64,000 nucleotides of DNA, from contig JABWBO010000014.1 of assembly GCA_013360465.1 (NCBI GenBank), forward strand, positions 1 to 64,000, in the 5' to 3' direction. Shown here one piece after another: positions 8,037 through 16,874 of the stretch. Each line of letters starts with the position of its first letter. Position 1 is the stretch's first letter. The position numbers and the translations under genes were made by a program. The notes beneath the pieces were generated by a model. It was not told the DNA's origin. It saw only the letters and a program-made list of their open reading frames with translations, and did no database searches. The DNA comes from Anaerolineae bacterium (GTDB lineage: Bacteria > Chloroflexota > Anaerolineae > Aggregatilineales > Phototrophicaceae).

Positions 8037-9074
8037 ATGAAGACAAGCCGTTTGATTGCAGTGCTGTGCGCGCTTCTGCTGGTCGCTCTGATGGCTCCTG
8101 CCGTCAGCGCCCAGGAGACGGCGGTCGAATCCGTCTGCCTCGTCACCGACGTGGGTCGCGTCAACGACGGTACTTTCAATCAGTTCGCCTACGAAGGCAT
8201 GATCCGCGCTGCCGAAGAACTCGATCTGGACAACACCTTCATCGAGACTCAGGCGCAGACCGACTACGCCGCCAACATTCAGGTCTGCCTGGATGAAGGC
8301 TATGACATCATCATCACCGTCGGCTTCCTGATCGCCGACGCCACCGCTACTGCGGCTGCCGACAACCCGGACACCTCTTTCATCGGCGTCGATCAGTTCT
8401 TTGCTGAAGCCCCCGAAAACCTGGTCGGCATTCTGTTCCGCGAAGACGAAGCCGGCTTCCTGGTCGGCGCGCTGGCGGCGCTGATGACCGAGAGCGGCAC
8501 GATTGCCGGCGTGTACGGCATCGACATCCCGCCGGTCGTCAAGTTCCGCAACGGCTACGAGAACGGCGCGAAGTACATCAACCCCGACATCAACATCCTC
8601 GGCGTGTACATCGACAGCTTCACCGCCCCGGATCGCGGCGCGACGGCGGCTGAGCAGTTCATCGGCGAAGGCGCGGATGTGATCTTCGGCGCGGGTGGTC
8701 CCACCGGCTCCGGCGGCATCAAGTTCGCGGCGGATGAAGGCGTCATGGTCATCGGCGTCGATCAGGACGAGTACTTCACGACCTTCGGCAGCGGCGAGAC
8801 CCCCGGCGCAGAAAACCTGATCAGCAGCGCCCTCAAGCGCGTTGACAACGGCGTCTACGACATGATCAGCGCCCTGGTCAGCGGCGAAGGCTTCCCCGGC
8901 GCGGCATATGTCCTCAGCGTCGCCAACGGCGGCATCACCTTCGCCGAAGCGCACGACGCCGAGGTTCCCGAAGAAGTGACGGCACAGGTTGCAGAAATTC
9001 AGGAAATGCTGGCAGCCGGCGACCTTGCGACGGGCGTGGATCCGGCGACGGGCGAGCTGCTCGAAGCTTCGTAA
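8037..9074 (+). CDS. BMP family (PnrA/TmpC-like) substrate-binding protein, orphan
   Basis: A 345-residue secreted binding protein. The signal peptide (residues 1-23) ends in VSA-QE with no lipobox Cys. The mature protein opens with VCLVTDVGRVNDGTFNQFAY, the hallmark of the Bmp/PnrA family that delivers nucleosides to ABC importers. Two alpha/beta lobes follow, with IITVGFLIADATATAA and GADVIFGAGGPTGSGG lining the usual ligand cleft. AAGGAG precedes the ATG. It is a single-gene unit flanked by terminators and has no transporter genes beside it. It may feed the BMP-type importer at 48.1-53.0 kb or one elsewhere in the genome. Confidence 0.92.
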   Translation: MKTSRLIAVLCALLLVALMAPAVSAQETAVESVCLVTDVGRVNDGTFNQFAYEGMIRAAEELDLDNTFIETQAQTDYAANIQVCLDEGYDIIITVGFLIADATATAAADNPDTSFIGVDQFFAEAPENLVGILFREDEAGFLVGALAALMTESGTIAGVYGIDIPPVVKFRNGYENGAKYINPDINILGVYIDSFTAPDRGATAAEQFIGEGADVIFGAGGPTGSGGIKFAADEGVMVIGVDQDEYFTTFGSGETPGAENLISSALKRVDNGVYDMISALVSGEGFPGAAYVLSVANGGITFAEAHDAEVPEEVTAQVAEIQEMLAAGDLATGVDPATGELLEAS

Positions 9075-9091
9075 AACCGTAACTCGGACAG

Positions 9092-9134
9092 AAAAAAACT
9101 CCCCCCAGAGCAAGGTTCTGGGGGGAGTTTTTTG
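9092..9134. terminator. Bidirectional intrinsic terminator between the BMP gene and rny
   Basis: The left arm AAAAAACTCCCCCCAGA (9093-9109) pairs with TCTGGGGGGAGTTTTTT (9117-9133), so each strand has a G/C-rich stem followed by a T run. It serves both convergent genes. Confidence 0.92.
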
Positions 9135-9149
9135 ATCCCGATTTTGGCG

Positions 9150-10682
9150 CTACTTGGCGAATTCGACCGCGCGGGTTTCGCGGATCACCTGCACCTTGAT
9201 CTGACCCGGATACTGCATGGTCTCTTCGATCTTCTTGGCGACCTCGCGCGAGAGGCGCAGCGCCGCCAATTCGTCCAACTGTTCCGGACGGACGATGATG
9301 CGTATTTCGCGCCCGGCTTGCAGCGCGTAGCTCTGTTCCACGCCGTCGAAGCTGTTGGCGATCTCTTCCAGCGTCTTGACGCGGCGAATATACGTTTCCA
9401 TGCTTTCGCGGCGCGCACCGGGACGCGCGCCAGAGATGGCGTCGGCAGCTTCGACGATGTACGCCTCGACACATTCCTGCTCAACCTCATGATGATGGCT
9501 GGCGACGCAGTTGATGATACGGGCTTGCACGCCGTAGCGCTTGATGAATTCCGCGCCGATCAGGGCGTGCGTGCCCTCCACCTCGTGATCGATGGCTTTG
9601 CCCAGGTCATGGAGCAAGCCGCCGGTCTTGGCGATCATGATGTCCGCGCCCAGTTCTGCCGCGATCATGCCGGCGATGTGGGCGGTTTCGATGCTGTGCG
9701 CGTGCTGGTTCTGCCCGTAGCTGGTGCGGAACTTCAGCCGACCGAGCAGTTTCAGGATTTCGGGGTGCAGACCGGGGATGCCGGTCTCGTAGGCGGCGCG
9801 TTCGCCTTCCTGCCGGATGATCTGTTCGACCTCGGCGCGGGCGTCTTCCACGAGCTTTTCGATGCGGGCGGGGTGGATGCGCCCGTCGACCACCAGCTTC
9901 GCCAGGGCGCGCCGCGCCACTTCGCGCCGCACCGGGTCAAAGCTGCTGATGGTGACCGCTTCGGGGGTGTCATCGACGACCACATCGACACCGGTCGCCA
10001 GCTCGAAGGCACGGATATTGCGCCCGGCGCGTCCGATGATCCGCCCCTTCATCTCGTCGCTCGGCAGAGGCACCACGCTCACGGCGATCTCGCTGATGTG
10101 TTCCGAAGCGAGGCGCTGCACCGCCAGCGAAATCACCTCACGGGCGCGGTTGTCCGCTTCATCGTGCGCTTCGGCTTCCACCTGGCGGATGATGCGCGCC
10201 ATATCATTGCGGGCTTCGGTCTCAACGGCGGCGAGCAGTTCGGCGCGCGCCTCGTCGGTGGTCAGTTGGGCGATGCGCGTCAGTTCGGCGACGCGCTCGT
10301 CCTGGAGCTTCTGAAGATCGGTCTGCTGCTTATCCAGCTTGCTCTGACGCTTGTTCAGGCTTTGCTCGCGCTGTTCCTGACGCTCGCGGATCTTGTCCAG
10401 CTCGTCGCGCCGGCGCAGCAGCCGCTCGTCTTCCTTGTCAAGTTCCCGGCGGCGGCGGACGGCGGTATTTTCCACCTCTTCCAGCGTCAGCCTTGCCTTT
10501 TCTTCAGACTCGCGAAGTGTTCGCTGCCCCTCTTCATTCGCCTTTGCCGTGATCGCCTTCGCTTCTTCTTCGGCTAAAAGCTTCCGGTTCCTGCCCTGTG
10601 AATTCTGATAGTTATTGAAAACTGCGATCCCGATCACGGCACCGATAGCGATGCCGATGATCAGGGGGACAATGAACTCCAT
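9150..10682 (-). CDS. rny: Ribonuclease Y
   Basis: A 510-residue membrane-anchored endoribonuclease that starts bulk mRNA decay in bacteria lacking RNase E. Domains in order: an N-terminal membrane helix ([19 protein letters not shown]), a long charged coiled coil (about residues 30-200), a KH RNA-binding domain with [15 protein letters not shown] (about 225), and an HD phosphodiesterase domain with [12 protein letters not shown] and the upstream His in [16 protein letters not shown]. Length is close to the usual 510-520. recX lies 68 bp upstream on the same strand, with which it may be co-transcribed. It ends at a shared bidirectional terminator. Confidence 0.97.
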   Translation of the reverse strand: MEFIVPLIIGIAIGAVIGIAVFNNYQNSQGRNRKLLAEEEAKAITAKANEEGQRTLRESEEKARLTLEEVENTAVRRRRELDKEDERLLRRRDELDKIRERQEQREQSLNKRQSKLDKQQTDLQKLQDERVAELTRIAQLTTDEARAELLAAVETEARNDMARIIRQVEAEAHDEADNRAREVISLAVQRLASEHISEIAVSVVPLPSDEMKGRIIGRAGRNIRAFELATGVDVVVDDTPEAVTISSFDPVRREVARRALAKLVVDGRIHPARIEKLVEDARAEVEQIIRQEGERAAYETGIPGLHPEILKLLGRLKFRTSYGQNQHAHSIETAHIAGMIAAELGADIMIAKTGGLLHDLGKAIDHEVEGTHALIGAEFIKRYGVQARIINCVASHHHEVEQECVEAYIVEAADAISGARPGARRESMETYIRRVKTLEEIANSFDGVEQSYALQAGREIRIIVRPEQLDELAALRLSREVAKKIEETMQYPGQIKVQVIRETRAVEFAK

Positions 10683-10750
10683 CTCCGTTTGTGCGGACTG
10701 CCCGATGTCCTGACGAGTGCAGACCGCCTCCTCCTTCCTTAGGACGTGTT

Positions 10751-11425
10751 TCAGGTTTCGTCATAGAATTCGTCGGACGCTTCGTCCGCGAAATATTCCG
10801 GCATCTCCGCTTCGAGGTCCTCGATCATCCGCTTGATAGTCCTGCGCGCCAGGTCATGATTGAAACCCCGTCGCAGCAGATAAGCGGTCAAGCGATCGCG
10901 AAAGGCGCGCTGCGTTGATCCACGCAGTTTCTTCAGCTGCGATTCCGCCGCGCGATGTGCCGCCATCCCAGCATCGAGATCAGCAAGCGCCGCGTCGATC
11001 ACAGCGTTTTCGACGCCTTTCTGTTTCAGTTCGTAGCGTAACGCCTTTGGGCTGGTGGGTTTGAAACGATTCCGGTCTTCGACCCAGAGCGACGCGAAAA
11101 CCCGGTCATCCAGATAACCGATTTGTGTGAGGCGTTCGATGGCGGCATCAACGACCAGCGGGGCAACCCCATTGCGAGCGAGGTTTTGTTTTACCTCACC
11201 AACGCTTCGAGGGCGAAGTGTCAAGAAGCGCAGCGCACGATCGACAGCAAGTCCCACCGCTGACAGATTCATCAGCGCGTCGACATCAGCGTCGCTGAGG
11301 ATCTGCCCCCTGGACAAGCGCACCGCTTCGTCCAAGCTCAAACTGAACGCATACACATCGTCGACGTATACGTTCACCCGCTTCTTGTTGCGTTTTTGAA
11401 CTTCCAGCTTCGTGACAATGCCCAT
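10751..11425 (-). CDS. recX: Regulatory protein RecX
   Basis: A 224-residue RecX-family protein, which binds RecA filaments and limits recombinase activity. The core is built of three-helix repeats: [40 protein letters not shown] and [20 protein letters not shown], then [20 protein letters not shown]. The first ~50 residues ([20 protein letters not shown]) are the beta-rich extension present in many RecX proteins of this length. It precedes rny on the same strand. No LexA-like site was recognised upstream. Confidence 0.93.
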   Translation of the reverse strand: MGIVTKLEVQKRNKKRVNVYVDDVYAFSLSLDEAVRLSRGQILSDADVDALMNLSAVGLAVDRALRFLTLRPRSVGEVKQNLARNGVAPLVVDAAIERLTQIGYLDDRVFASLWVEDRNRFKPTSPKALRYELKQKGVENAVIDAALADLDAGMAAHRAAESQLKKLRGSTQRAFRDRLTAYLLRRGFNHDLARRTIKRMIEDLEAEMPEYFADEASDEFYDET

Positions 11426-11589
11426 GTAACAGCATCGTAACCGTCCACACTCGGACGTCTCTCATTCAGCTAAGTCGCAGTGCAGGATACACGGCGTCGG
11501 TCTTTATTTGGATGACGACCAGCCTTATTATGAGTTATTATCCACATTTTGAGCGTTTTGCACAAGCGGTCAGGAGGTTTGACCCGCGC

Positions 11590-12384
11590 ATGTCGTCAAA
11601 AAACCGTGTGCTGGTGACCGGCGGGGGTACGCAGCTCGGCGACAGCATCGCCGGTGCGCTGCTGGCAGAAGGCGCTGAAGTCGTACTCCTGGTTCGCCCC
11701 GGCAGCGAAGCGCGGATGAGCGCACTGGACAGCCGCGTGCGCTGGCTGACCGCCGACGTATGGGACCCGGCGAGCCTGAAAGGGCGCGCGCGCGGCTGCA
11801 CTGCCGCCGTGCATACCGTCGGCAGCCTGATCGCCTACCCTCAGCAGGGATTGACCTACCAGTGGCTCAACTTCGTCTCGGCGCGCAACGTCGCTAATCT
11901 GTGCGTCAGCAGCGGCGTTGCGCATATGGTCCTGTTGAGCGCCGCCCGCGCGCCCTGGGTCAGCGGGCAGTACGTCGCCGCCAAGCGCGAGGCGGAGCAG
12001 TACCTTCAGCGCGTCGGGCTGCGCAGCAGCGTGATCCGCGCTCCGCTGACCTATACGCGCGGGGCGCGCCGGCAGGCTTTCTTCATGCTGGTGTCGCTGC
12101 TGGGGCGTCTGCCGATCTTCTCCTGGCTGGGGTTTCGCCGTGTCGCGCCGCTGCCCCTGGATGTGCTGGCGCGCGGCGTCGCCCGCCTGGCGCTGGAGCA
12201 GCGTCAGGGCAGCGCCGTGTTCTATGCCGGCGATCTGCGGCGCAGGAATACACGACGAGAACTGCGCTACGGTTGGGCACTGGCAGGCGGCGAAAGCGAT
12301 CTGGAGGACACCCGTCCGCGCCCGGTATCGGGCACAGAGGAAGATGGCTCGTTCGGCTGGACGCCGGGAGGCGAAAGCGGTTGA
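11590..12384 (+). CDS. NAD(P)-binding SDR protein (NmrA/NDUFA9-like)
   Basis: A 264-residue Rossmann-fold protein starting at ATG 11590; AGGAGG at 11572-11577 lies 12 bases upstream. The glycine-rich motif is VLVTGGGTQLGDSIAGALLA, then the acidic-position segment EVVLLVRPGSE. TAAVHTVGSLIAYPQ and MVLLSAARAPW are the usual beta4 and beta5 regions. The YxxxK pair appears as YVAAKREAEQYL. This matches atypical (extended) SDRs related to NmrA and complex-I subunit NDUFA9, which bind NAD(P) without always being catalytic. Its TGA directly abuts the TAA of the convergent winged-helix gene. Substrate is unknown. Confidence 0.85.
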   Translation: MSSKNRVLVTGGGTQLGDSIAGALLAEGAEVVLLVRPGSEARMSALDSRVRWLTADVWDPASLKGRARGCTAAVHTVGSLIAYPQQGLTYQWLNFVSARNVANLCVSSGVAHMVLLSAARAPWVSGQYVAAKREAEQYLQRVGLRSSVIRAPLTYTRGARRQAFFMLVSLLGRLPIFSWLGFRRVAPLPLDVLARGVARLALEQRQGSAVFYAGDLRRRNTRRELRYGWALAGGESDLEDTRPRPVSGTEEDGSFGWTPGGESG

Positions 12385-13107
12385 TTACGACGCCGAGGGT
12401 TCACGCAGGATGATATCGACCCCATAGGCGTTCGCCTTCAACCCGGTTTCATCCGGGCGGCGTTCGACCGGAAGGTCAAGATACATGCCGCCGCAGAACT
12501 CAAGATCGTCATCATCTTCTTTGAACTGAATGACCTCGACGCGCAGCCGGGCACGGGTGGTCGCGGCAGGCGTCACCTGGAAGGTGTGCTGCAAGTGGTC
12601 ATTGCCCAGCGTGAGGCTGGTTTCCTGGAGGCGCTGCGGTTCGCCGTTGAGGACGCCCAACCGCAGCATTACGTTCGCCGCATTCCCCAGGCGATCATCG
12701 TCATCGGGATCGTCGAAACCGACGATCACCCGCACAGTCTGTTCGGCGGGCAGCACAGTCGGCGCGACCAGGATCAGACGGCGGCGGACGAAGCGCGCTT
12801 CATCACCCATCATGCCCAGGTCGGACTCGTCCAGATCATCCATCAGGCTGTCCAGGTCGCCGGTCTCGCCCAAAGCGCGCACCGCGCGGCGTCCCTGCTC
12901 CGTCAGACGGTAGACCTGCTCACCGCTCAAAGTCAGGTAGTTGCGAGTGACCAGTCGGCGAATGCCTTTGCCAAATCCTCGGTCGCTCAACCCGGTGGCG
13001 TCGATGATGGCATCGACATGCGCTGCCTCGCCCTCGGCATTCGCAAAAAACCGAAGGATGGTCAGTGCCTCTGATGGCAGCGTGTACAGCCCACCTGACA
13101 AGTCCAT
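12385..13107 (-). CDS. Winged-helix N-terminal domain with unrecognised beta-rich C-terminus
   Basis: A 240-residue protein starting at ATG 13107 behind GGGGGAA. Residues ~5-75 look like a winged helix: ALTILRFFANAEGEAAHVDA, GLSDRGFGKGIRRLVTRNYL, then VYRLTEQGRRAV as the wing. An acidic linker (DLDSLMDDLDESDL) follows. The C-terminal ~130 residues are predicted from pattern as alternating strands with two acidic patches (DDPDDDDR, FKEDDDDLEF). No family is recognised for that half; it could sense a ligand or partner. It lies 63 bp downstream of the nucleotide-sugar dehydrogenase, and a CCCCGAT/ATCGGGG hairpin overlaps its ribosome site. Confidence 0.7.
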   Translation of the reverse strand: MDLSGGLYTLPSEALTILRFFANAEGEAAHVDAIIDATGLSDRGFGKGIRRLVTRNYLTLSGEQVYRLTEQGRRAVRALGETGDLDSLMDDLDESDLGMMGDEARFVRRRLILVAPTVLPAEQTVRVIVGFDDPDDDDRLGNAANVMLRLGVLNGEPQRLQETSLTLGNDHLQHTFQVTPAATTRARLRVEVIQFKEDDDDLEFCGGMYLDLPVERRPDETGLKANAYGVDIILREPSAS

Positions 13108-13116
13108 GCCAGCTTT

Positions 13117-13132
13117 CCCCCGATCAATCGGG
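13117..13132 (-). promoter_or_regulatory. Hairpin overlapping the ribosome-binding site of the winged-helix gene
   Basis: CCCCGAT and ATCGGGG (13117-13132) form a 7-bp stem with a 2-base centre. On the minus strand its 3' arm contains the G-run that serves as the ribosome site for ATG 13107, so folding could hide that site. Confidence 0.3.
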
Positions 13133-13170
13133 GCGAGCGCTGCCCGCCCCGTACTTCTGCCGCGCAATAC

Positions 13171-14496
13171 CTAGAGAGTCACCACACGCGCCGCACCACT
13201 CATGCCGCCAACGGCGTTGCGCGTATCGACCACCAGCTTACTATGTTCGAGGACTTGCCGCCAATCGTAGTTCGAATGATCGGTGACGATGACCACGCAG
13301 TCGGCATCCTTCAGCAGGGCTTCACTCCACATGCTCGTCTGCATGATCTGATCGTTTTCCAGATAGATCTTCGGCACATACGGATCATGATACTGCACAT
13401 GCGCGCCGCGCTTGCGCAGCAGCCCAATGACATCCAGAGCCGGGCTTTCGCGCACGTCGTCGATATCCTTCTTATAGGCGACACCCAGCACGACGATATT
13501 CGATCCGCGCACCGACCTGCACTCGTCGTTGAGCGCATCGCCGACTTTCTCAACGACCACTTCCGGCATGGAGGTATTGATCTCGCTCGCCAGTTCGATG
13601 AAGCGGGCGGTGTAATTGAGCGCCTTCAGCTTCCAGCTCAGATAATGCGGATCGACCGGGATGCAGTGACCGCCCAAGCCGGGTCCGGGATAAAATGGCA
13701 TGAAACCGAAGGGCTTAGAGGAAGCCGCGCGGATCACCTCCCAGACGTTGACATCGAGCTTATCGCACATCAGCGCCATCTCGTTGACCAGCCCGATGTT
13801 GACCGCACGGAAGGTGTTTTCCAGCAGCTTGACCATCTCGGCGGCAGCGGGCGAAGATACCGAGATGACCTGTTCGACCGCCGCGCCGTAGAGCGCCGAC
13901 GCCGCTTCGGTGCAGGCTGCGGTCACACCGCCGACGACTTTAGGCGTGTTGTGTACTCCATACTTCTTGTTGCCGGGGTCGATTCGTTCGGGCGAAAAAG
14001 CGACGAACACCGTCTCGCCGATCACGAAGCCGTCCTGCTGCAAACGCGGCACGATCAGTTCCTGGGTCGTGCCGGGGTAAGTCGTGCTTTCCAGCACCAG
14101 CAGCATCCCCTCATGGCAGATCGACGCCGTGCCTTCCACCGCCTGAATGACGTAGGACATATCCGGGTCTTTAGTCTTGCGCAGCGGGGTTGGCACACAA
14201 ATGCTGACCGCATCCGCCTGTCGCAGGTCGGCATAGTCGGTCGTCGCGCGCAGTTTTCCGCTTTCAACAAGCGGACGCAGGCGCTCGGTCGAAATATCGG
14301 GGATGTAACTGACGCCGCTGTTGAGCAGTTCCACCTTTGCCGCAGTCACATCGACGCCGATGACGTTGAACCCAACCTCGGCAAATTCCACCGCCAGAGG
14401 CAAGCCCACGTATCCCAGCCCGACAATGCCCACCGTCGCCGTGCGGTTATTGAGAAGGTCGATCAGGCGCTGTTTAATGGTCATATCCTGGAGCAT
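13171..14496 (-). CDS. Nucleotide-sugar dehydrogenase (UDP-ManNAc/GlcNAc dehydrogenase type)
   Basis: A 441-residue enzyme that should oxidise C6 of a UDP-sugar to the uronic acid with two NAD+, supplying precursors for surface polysaccharide. The start at 14496 (MLQDMTIKQ) has AGGA seven bases upstream. The NAD site is VGIVGLGYVGLPLAVEFA. The thiol catalytic motif is PGPGLGGHCIPVDPHYLSWK (Cys near residue 260). The C-terminal UDP-binding domain includes VLGVAYKKDIDDVRESPAL. The WecC/VipA/TviB branch is more likely than plain UDP-glucose dehydrogenase because of the HCIPVDPHYL form. It is probably the first gene of a unit with the winged-helix gene. Confidence 0.92.
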   Translation of the reverse strand: MLQDMTIKQRLIDLLNNRTATVGIVGLGYVGLPLAVEFAEVGFNVIGVDVTAAKVELLNSGVSYIPDISTERLRPLVESGKLRATTDYADLRQADAVSICVPTPLRKTKDPDMSYVIQAVEGTASICHEGMLLVLESTTYPGTTQELIVPRLQQDGFVIGETVFVAFSPERIDPGNKKYGVHNTPKVVGGVTAACTEAASALYGAAVEQVISVSSPAAAEMVKLLENTFRAVNIGLVNEMALMCDKLDVNVWEVIRAASSKPFGFMPFYPGPGLGGHCIPVDPHYLSWKLKALNYTARFIELASEINTSMPEVVVEKVGDALNDECRSVRGSNIVVLGVAYKKDIDDVRESPALDVIGLLRKRGAHVQYHDPYVPKIYLENDQIMQTSMWSEALLKDADCVVIVTDHSNYDWRQVLEHSKLVVDTRNAVGGMSGAARVVTL

Positions 14497-14579
14497 CCTT
14501 GAATGTCCTGAAGTCACCGGGGAATTATAGTCTCCGATGTAAAGGGGAATCAAGCGCGCGACGGCAGCGGGTGCGGAGG

Positions 14580-14623
14580 TGAAAAAAAGAGCAGGAAGGG
14601 CGCGGGCTGCGCCCCTCCTGCTC
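14580..14623 (-). terminator. Terminator of the PDZ-protein gene
   Basis: GAGCAGGAAGGGCGC (14589-14603) pairs with GCGCCCCTCCTGCTC (14609-14623) apart from one A-C mismatch. Seven A residues at 14582-14588 become the U run on the minus strand. Confidence 0.85.
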
Positions 14624-14659
14624 TCTCAAAGCGTGTCTGCAAAGCCGGTTTTCACACAA

Positions 14660-14716
14660 CCTCACCCCGGAAACCTGACGGTTTCCTGCCCCTCTCCAAT
14701 TGGAGAGGGGCGGTTG
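14660..14716. repeat. REP-like palindromic intergenic repeat, copy 1
   Basis: A CCTCACCCC lead-in is followed by GGAAACC/GGTTTCC and then by a perfect 22-bp palindrome at 14689-14710 with arms CCCCTCTCCAA and TTGGAGAGGGG. The same CCTC-CCCCTCTCC pattern recurs at 49.8 kb and, more loosely, near 38.97 kb. It lies in the gap between the PDZ gene and its terminator. Confidence 0.55.
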
Positions 14717-14745
14717 AGCGCAGCGAAAGTTCTCAGCGCATTGGC

Positions 14746-15669
14746 TCAGGCGGCTGCGCCGGCGTCCTCGTCTGCGGGGGCAGTCGAGTCCGATCCCTGG
14801 CTGTCACCCGGAGCCTCAAAGAAGTGGAACTGGTCGAAGGGGGTCTCACCCTCTCGGAAGGGCATGAAGAACTGTCCCATCTGCGGCATCTGCTGTTCGC
14901 CGAGCGTCACATCAATGGTGAGTACCTCTTCGCCGCGCGCCACCGTCAGGCTGACCACGTCGCCTGGTTCATAGGCGATCAGGCGATCACGCAAGGTCCG
15001 TTCGGCATCCACCGGTTCGCCGTTGACCGCCGTCACCACATCTTTCGCCAGCAGACCGGCTTCGGCGGCAGGCGATCCATCTGCAATTTCCAGGATCAGC
15101 GCGCCATCGGTCAGCGCGACTTCATTTTCCGCCGCGACCGCCTCATCGAGCGTGGCGAAGGTGACGCCCAATCGTCCGCTGCCCATCATCATATTCAGCA
15201 TCATCCCCGGCATCATGCCCGGCGCGGGGAAAACCTGAACATCGGGCATCTCGAAGTCCCGGTCGCCGCGATTGTCTCGGAAGCCAAACCTTCCTCGTGG
15301 GAAGTCGGCGGCGGCGGGGCGTTCGCCCAGCGTCGCCTCAACCGCCATCGCCTCGCCATCGCGGGTGATGTCCAGCGTCACCCCGTCGCCGGCGCTCATC
15401 GCAGCGATCAGCTCGGCGACTTCTGATGCCGAACTTACCGCTGTGCCGTTGACCGCCGTGATCACATCGCCTTCCTGTAAGCCGGCCACATCGGCTGCGG
15501 ACTCCGCCACAACCGAGGCGACGACCACGCCGTTTTCCTCGTCTTCGGCGAGCTGAACGCCCAGGAAACCCGGCTTGACATCATCATTCTGTGCGCTCAC
15601 CAGACCGACCACCGCCACCCCCATGAGGAGCGCCAGCGCCACGAGCGCGATTCTTCGTACTGCTGTCAT
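14746..15669 (-). CDS. Secreted protein with two PDZ domains, no protease domain
   Basis: A 307-residue exported protein starting at ATG 15669, preceded by GGAGGG. The signal peptide (residues 1-25) ends VGLVSAQ. Two PDZ domains follow: the first (about 30-115) has PGFLGVQLAEDEENGVVVAS and AGLQEGDVITAVNGTAV; the second (about 175-270) has GRLGVTFATLDEA and AAEAGLLAKDVVTAVNGEPV. HtrA-type proteases have this tandem-PDZ tail, but the trypsin-like domain is absent and no catalytic triad is present. It probably binds exposed C-termini of exported proteins. A Pro/Gly/Met-rich loop (MPGMMLNMMMG) lies between the domains. A row of GTG repeats sits upstream. Confidence 0.85.
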   Translation of the reverse strand: MTAVRRIALVALALLMGVAVVGLVSAQNDDVKPGFLGVQLAEDEENGVVVASVVAESAADVAGLQEGDVITAVNGTAVSSASEVAELIAAMSAGDGVTLDITRDGEAMAVEATLGERPAAADFPRGRFGFRDNRGDRDFEMPDVQVFPAPGMMPGMMLNMMMGSGRLGVTFATLDEAVAAENEVALTDGALILEIADGSPAAEAGLLAKDVVTAVNGEPVDAERTLRDRLIAYEPGDVVSLTVARGEEVLTIDVTLGEQQMPQMGQFFMPFREGETPFDQFHFFEAPGDSQGSDSTAPADEDAGAAA

Positions 15670-15760
15670 GCTGCTACCCTCCACCAAAGCTAACGTGAAT
15701 GCCCTCAAGCAGATCACACTCCTGACATTAGCCTGGCTGGCTGAAACCTCGGTGAGATAA

Positions 15761-15798
15761 GTGCAAAATAAGTGTAAAGCGTGTAAACAGTGTGTTAC
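15761..15798. promoter_or_regulatory. Row of four GTG(T/C)-type short repeats upstream of the PDZ gene
   Basis: GTGCAAAATAA, GTGTAAAGC, GTGTAAACA and GTGTGTTAC follow each other at 15761-15798, about 90-130 bp upstream of the PDZ gene start. Spaced repeats on one helix face resemble operator arrays of OmpR/PhoB-class regulators. The last repeat runs into the stop codon of the upstream gene. Confidence 0.35.
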
Positions 15799-16817
15799 GT
15801 ATCGTCGTCGCCGCCGCGCTTCAGCCGCTTGGTGATCGCCGAGCCGAACAGCCCGGTCATCAGCGACGAGGCAGCGCTGTCGCGCTCCATCTTGTGCGTC
15901 GGGTCCCATTCGCCGGTGCGCCGGCGCCCCAGCCATTCCACGAACGAATCGCGCGTCTGTACCAGCAGCGCCTCGACCGCGTCGCGGTCGCCTTCGGACA
16001 GCAGATCGCGCAGCATGGCAAGCGACGCGATGACCTGGTCGATGTGGCGAACCAGGTTGGCGCGGTCCTGAAACAGGGCGTCGCGCAGCGCGTCCGGGTG
16101 CGATTCCAGAAGATGGTGGGTCAGCTGCCCAAACGCCGGGTTCCCGACGCGGCGCACATCGTCCCAGTGATCCAGGTGTCGGATGGCGTCGAACGCTGCG
16201 ACGCCCAGCGCGGCAGGCAGCAGTTCCACTACTGAAGCCCAGGAATCGTGTTCCGCCGGGTCGGTGAAGCGCACCGATGCGCCGATCAACTGCGCCAAGT
16301 CGGTCGCCAGCTGCACGGCATCGGGGTCGGCGGCGGAGCCGGGCGAGACCAGGACAACACCATTGTCAAAGTAATCCTCGGCGGCATGATCGATATCGTC
16401 CAGCCCGTCGAACAGATAGCGGGCGTTGACCACCGGGGTGATCCCCACCTGATGCGCCTCTTTGCCCAGGTGTTTGGACGCCCATCCCGCCGATGGCTGC
16501 TTGAAGACTGTCGTATCCAGCACGACGCAGCCCGGAGTCAGCTCGCCGGACATCAACTGATAGGCGGCTTCGATCTCGTGCAGCGGCAGGGCGATCACGA
16601 TGATGTTCCGGTCGCGCACCGCCGCGCTCAGGCTGCGCGCCGCTGTATCGCATGCGCCCATCGCCCTGGCGGCTGCGACATTCTGCTCATCGGGATCATA
16701 TCCGGTGACGGCAAAGCGCTGCCGCGCGTCCTTGCTCTGGTTGTAGCGCCGCAGCGCCAGCCCGAATGAGCCTCCCAGGCGTCGCAGCCCGATGATCCCG
16801 ACGTTCACTGTTTGCAT
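15795..16817 (-). CDS. Prephenate/arogenate dehydrogenase-like NAD(P) protein
   Basis: A 340-residue protein starting at ATG 16817, preceded by GAGGGGG. The N-terminal Rossmann motif GIIGLRRLGGSFGLALRRY matches the TyrA pattern GLxGGSxAxAL except for the RR. The next segments, FAVTGYDPDEQNVAAARAMG and NIIVIALPLHEIEAAYQLM, also follow TyrA. LTPGCVVLDTTVFKQPS replaces the usual DVxSVK, so the substrate may not be prephenate. The C-terminal half is helical. It follows an HD-domain gene and an M50 protease gene on the same strand. Without the HPMxG motif of true TyrA, the exact reaction is uncertain. Confidence 0.75.
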   Translation of the reverse strand: MQTVNVGIIGLRRLGGSFGLALRRYNQSKDARQRFAVTGYDPDEQNVAAARAMGACDTAARSLSAAVRDRNIIVIALPLHEIEAAYQLMSGELTPGCVVLDTTVFKQPSAGWASKHLGKEAHQVGITPVVNARYLFDGLDDIDHAAEDYFDNGVVLVSPGSAADPDAVQLATDLAQLIGASVRFTDPAEHDSWASVVELLPAALGVAAFDAIRHLDHWDDVRRVGNPAFGQLTHHLLESHPDALRDALFQDRANLVRHIDQVIASLAMLRDLLSEGDRDAVEALLVQTRDSFVEWLGRRRTGEWDPTHKMERDSAASSLMTGLFGSAITKRLKRGGDDDT

Positions 16818-16874
16818 TGTCACCCCCTCTGGCATTCATGCAGACCATGTACGGAGTACGGCGTATCTGACCTT

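Noticed and set aside
7959-9113. A 384-codon open frame antisense to the BMP gene
   Set aside because: Signal peptide and BMP motifs lie on the plus strand; this frame also crosses the terminator.
9132-10577. A 481-codon open frame antisense to rny
   Set aside because: It begins inside the shared terminator hairpin, has no ribosome site and mirrors the rny codons.
13243-14502. A 419-codon open frame antisense to the nucleotide-sugar dehydrogenase
   Set aside because: The dehydrogenase has all NAD and catalytic motifs; the antisense frame has none.
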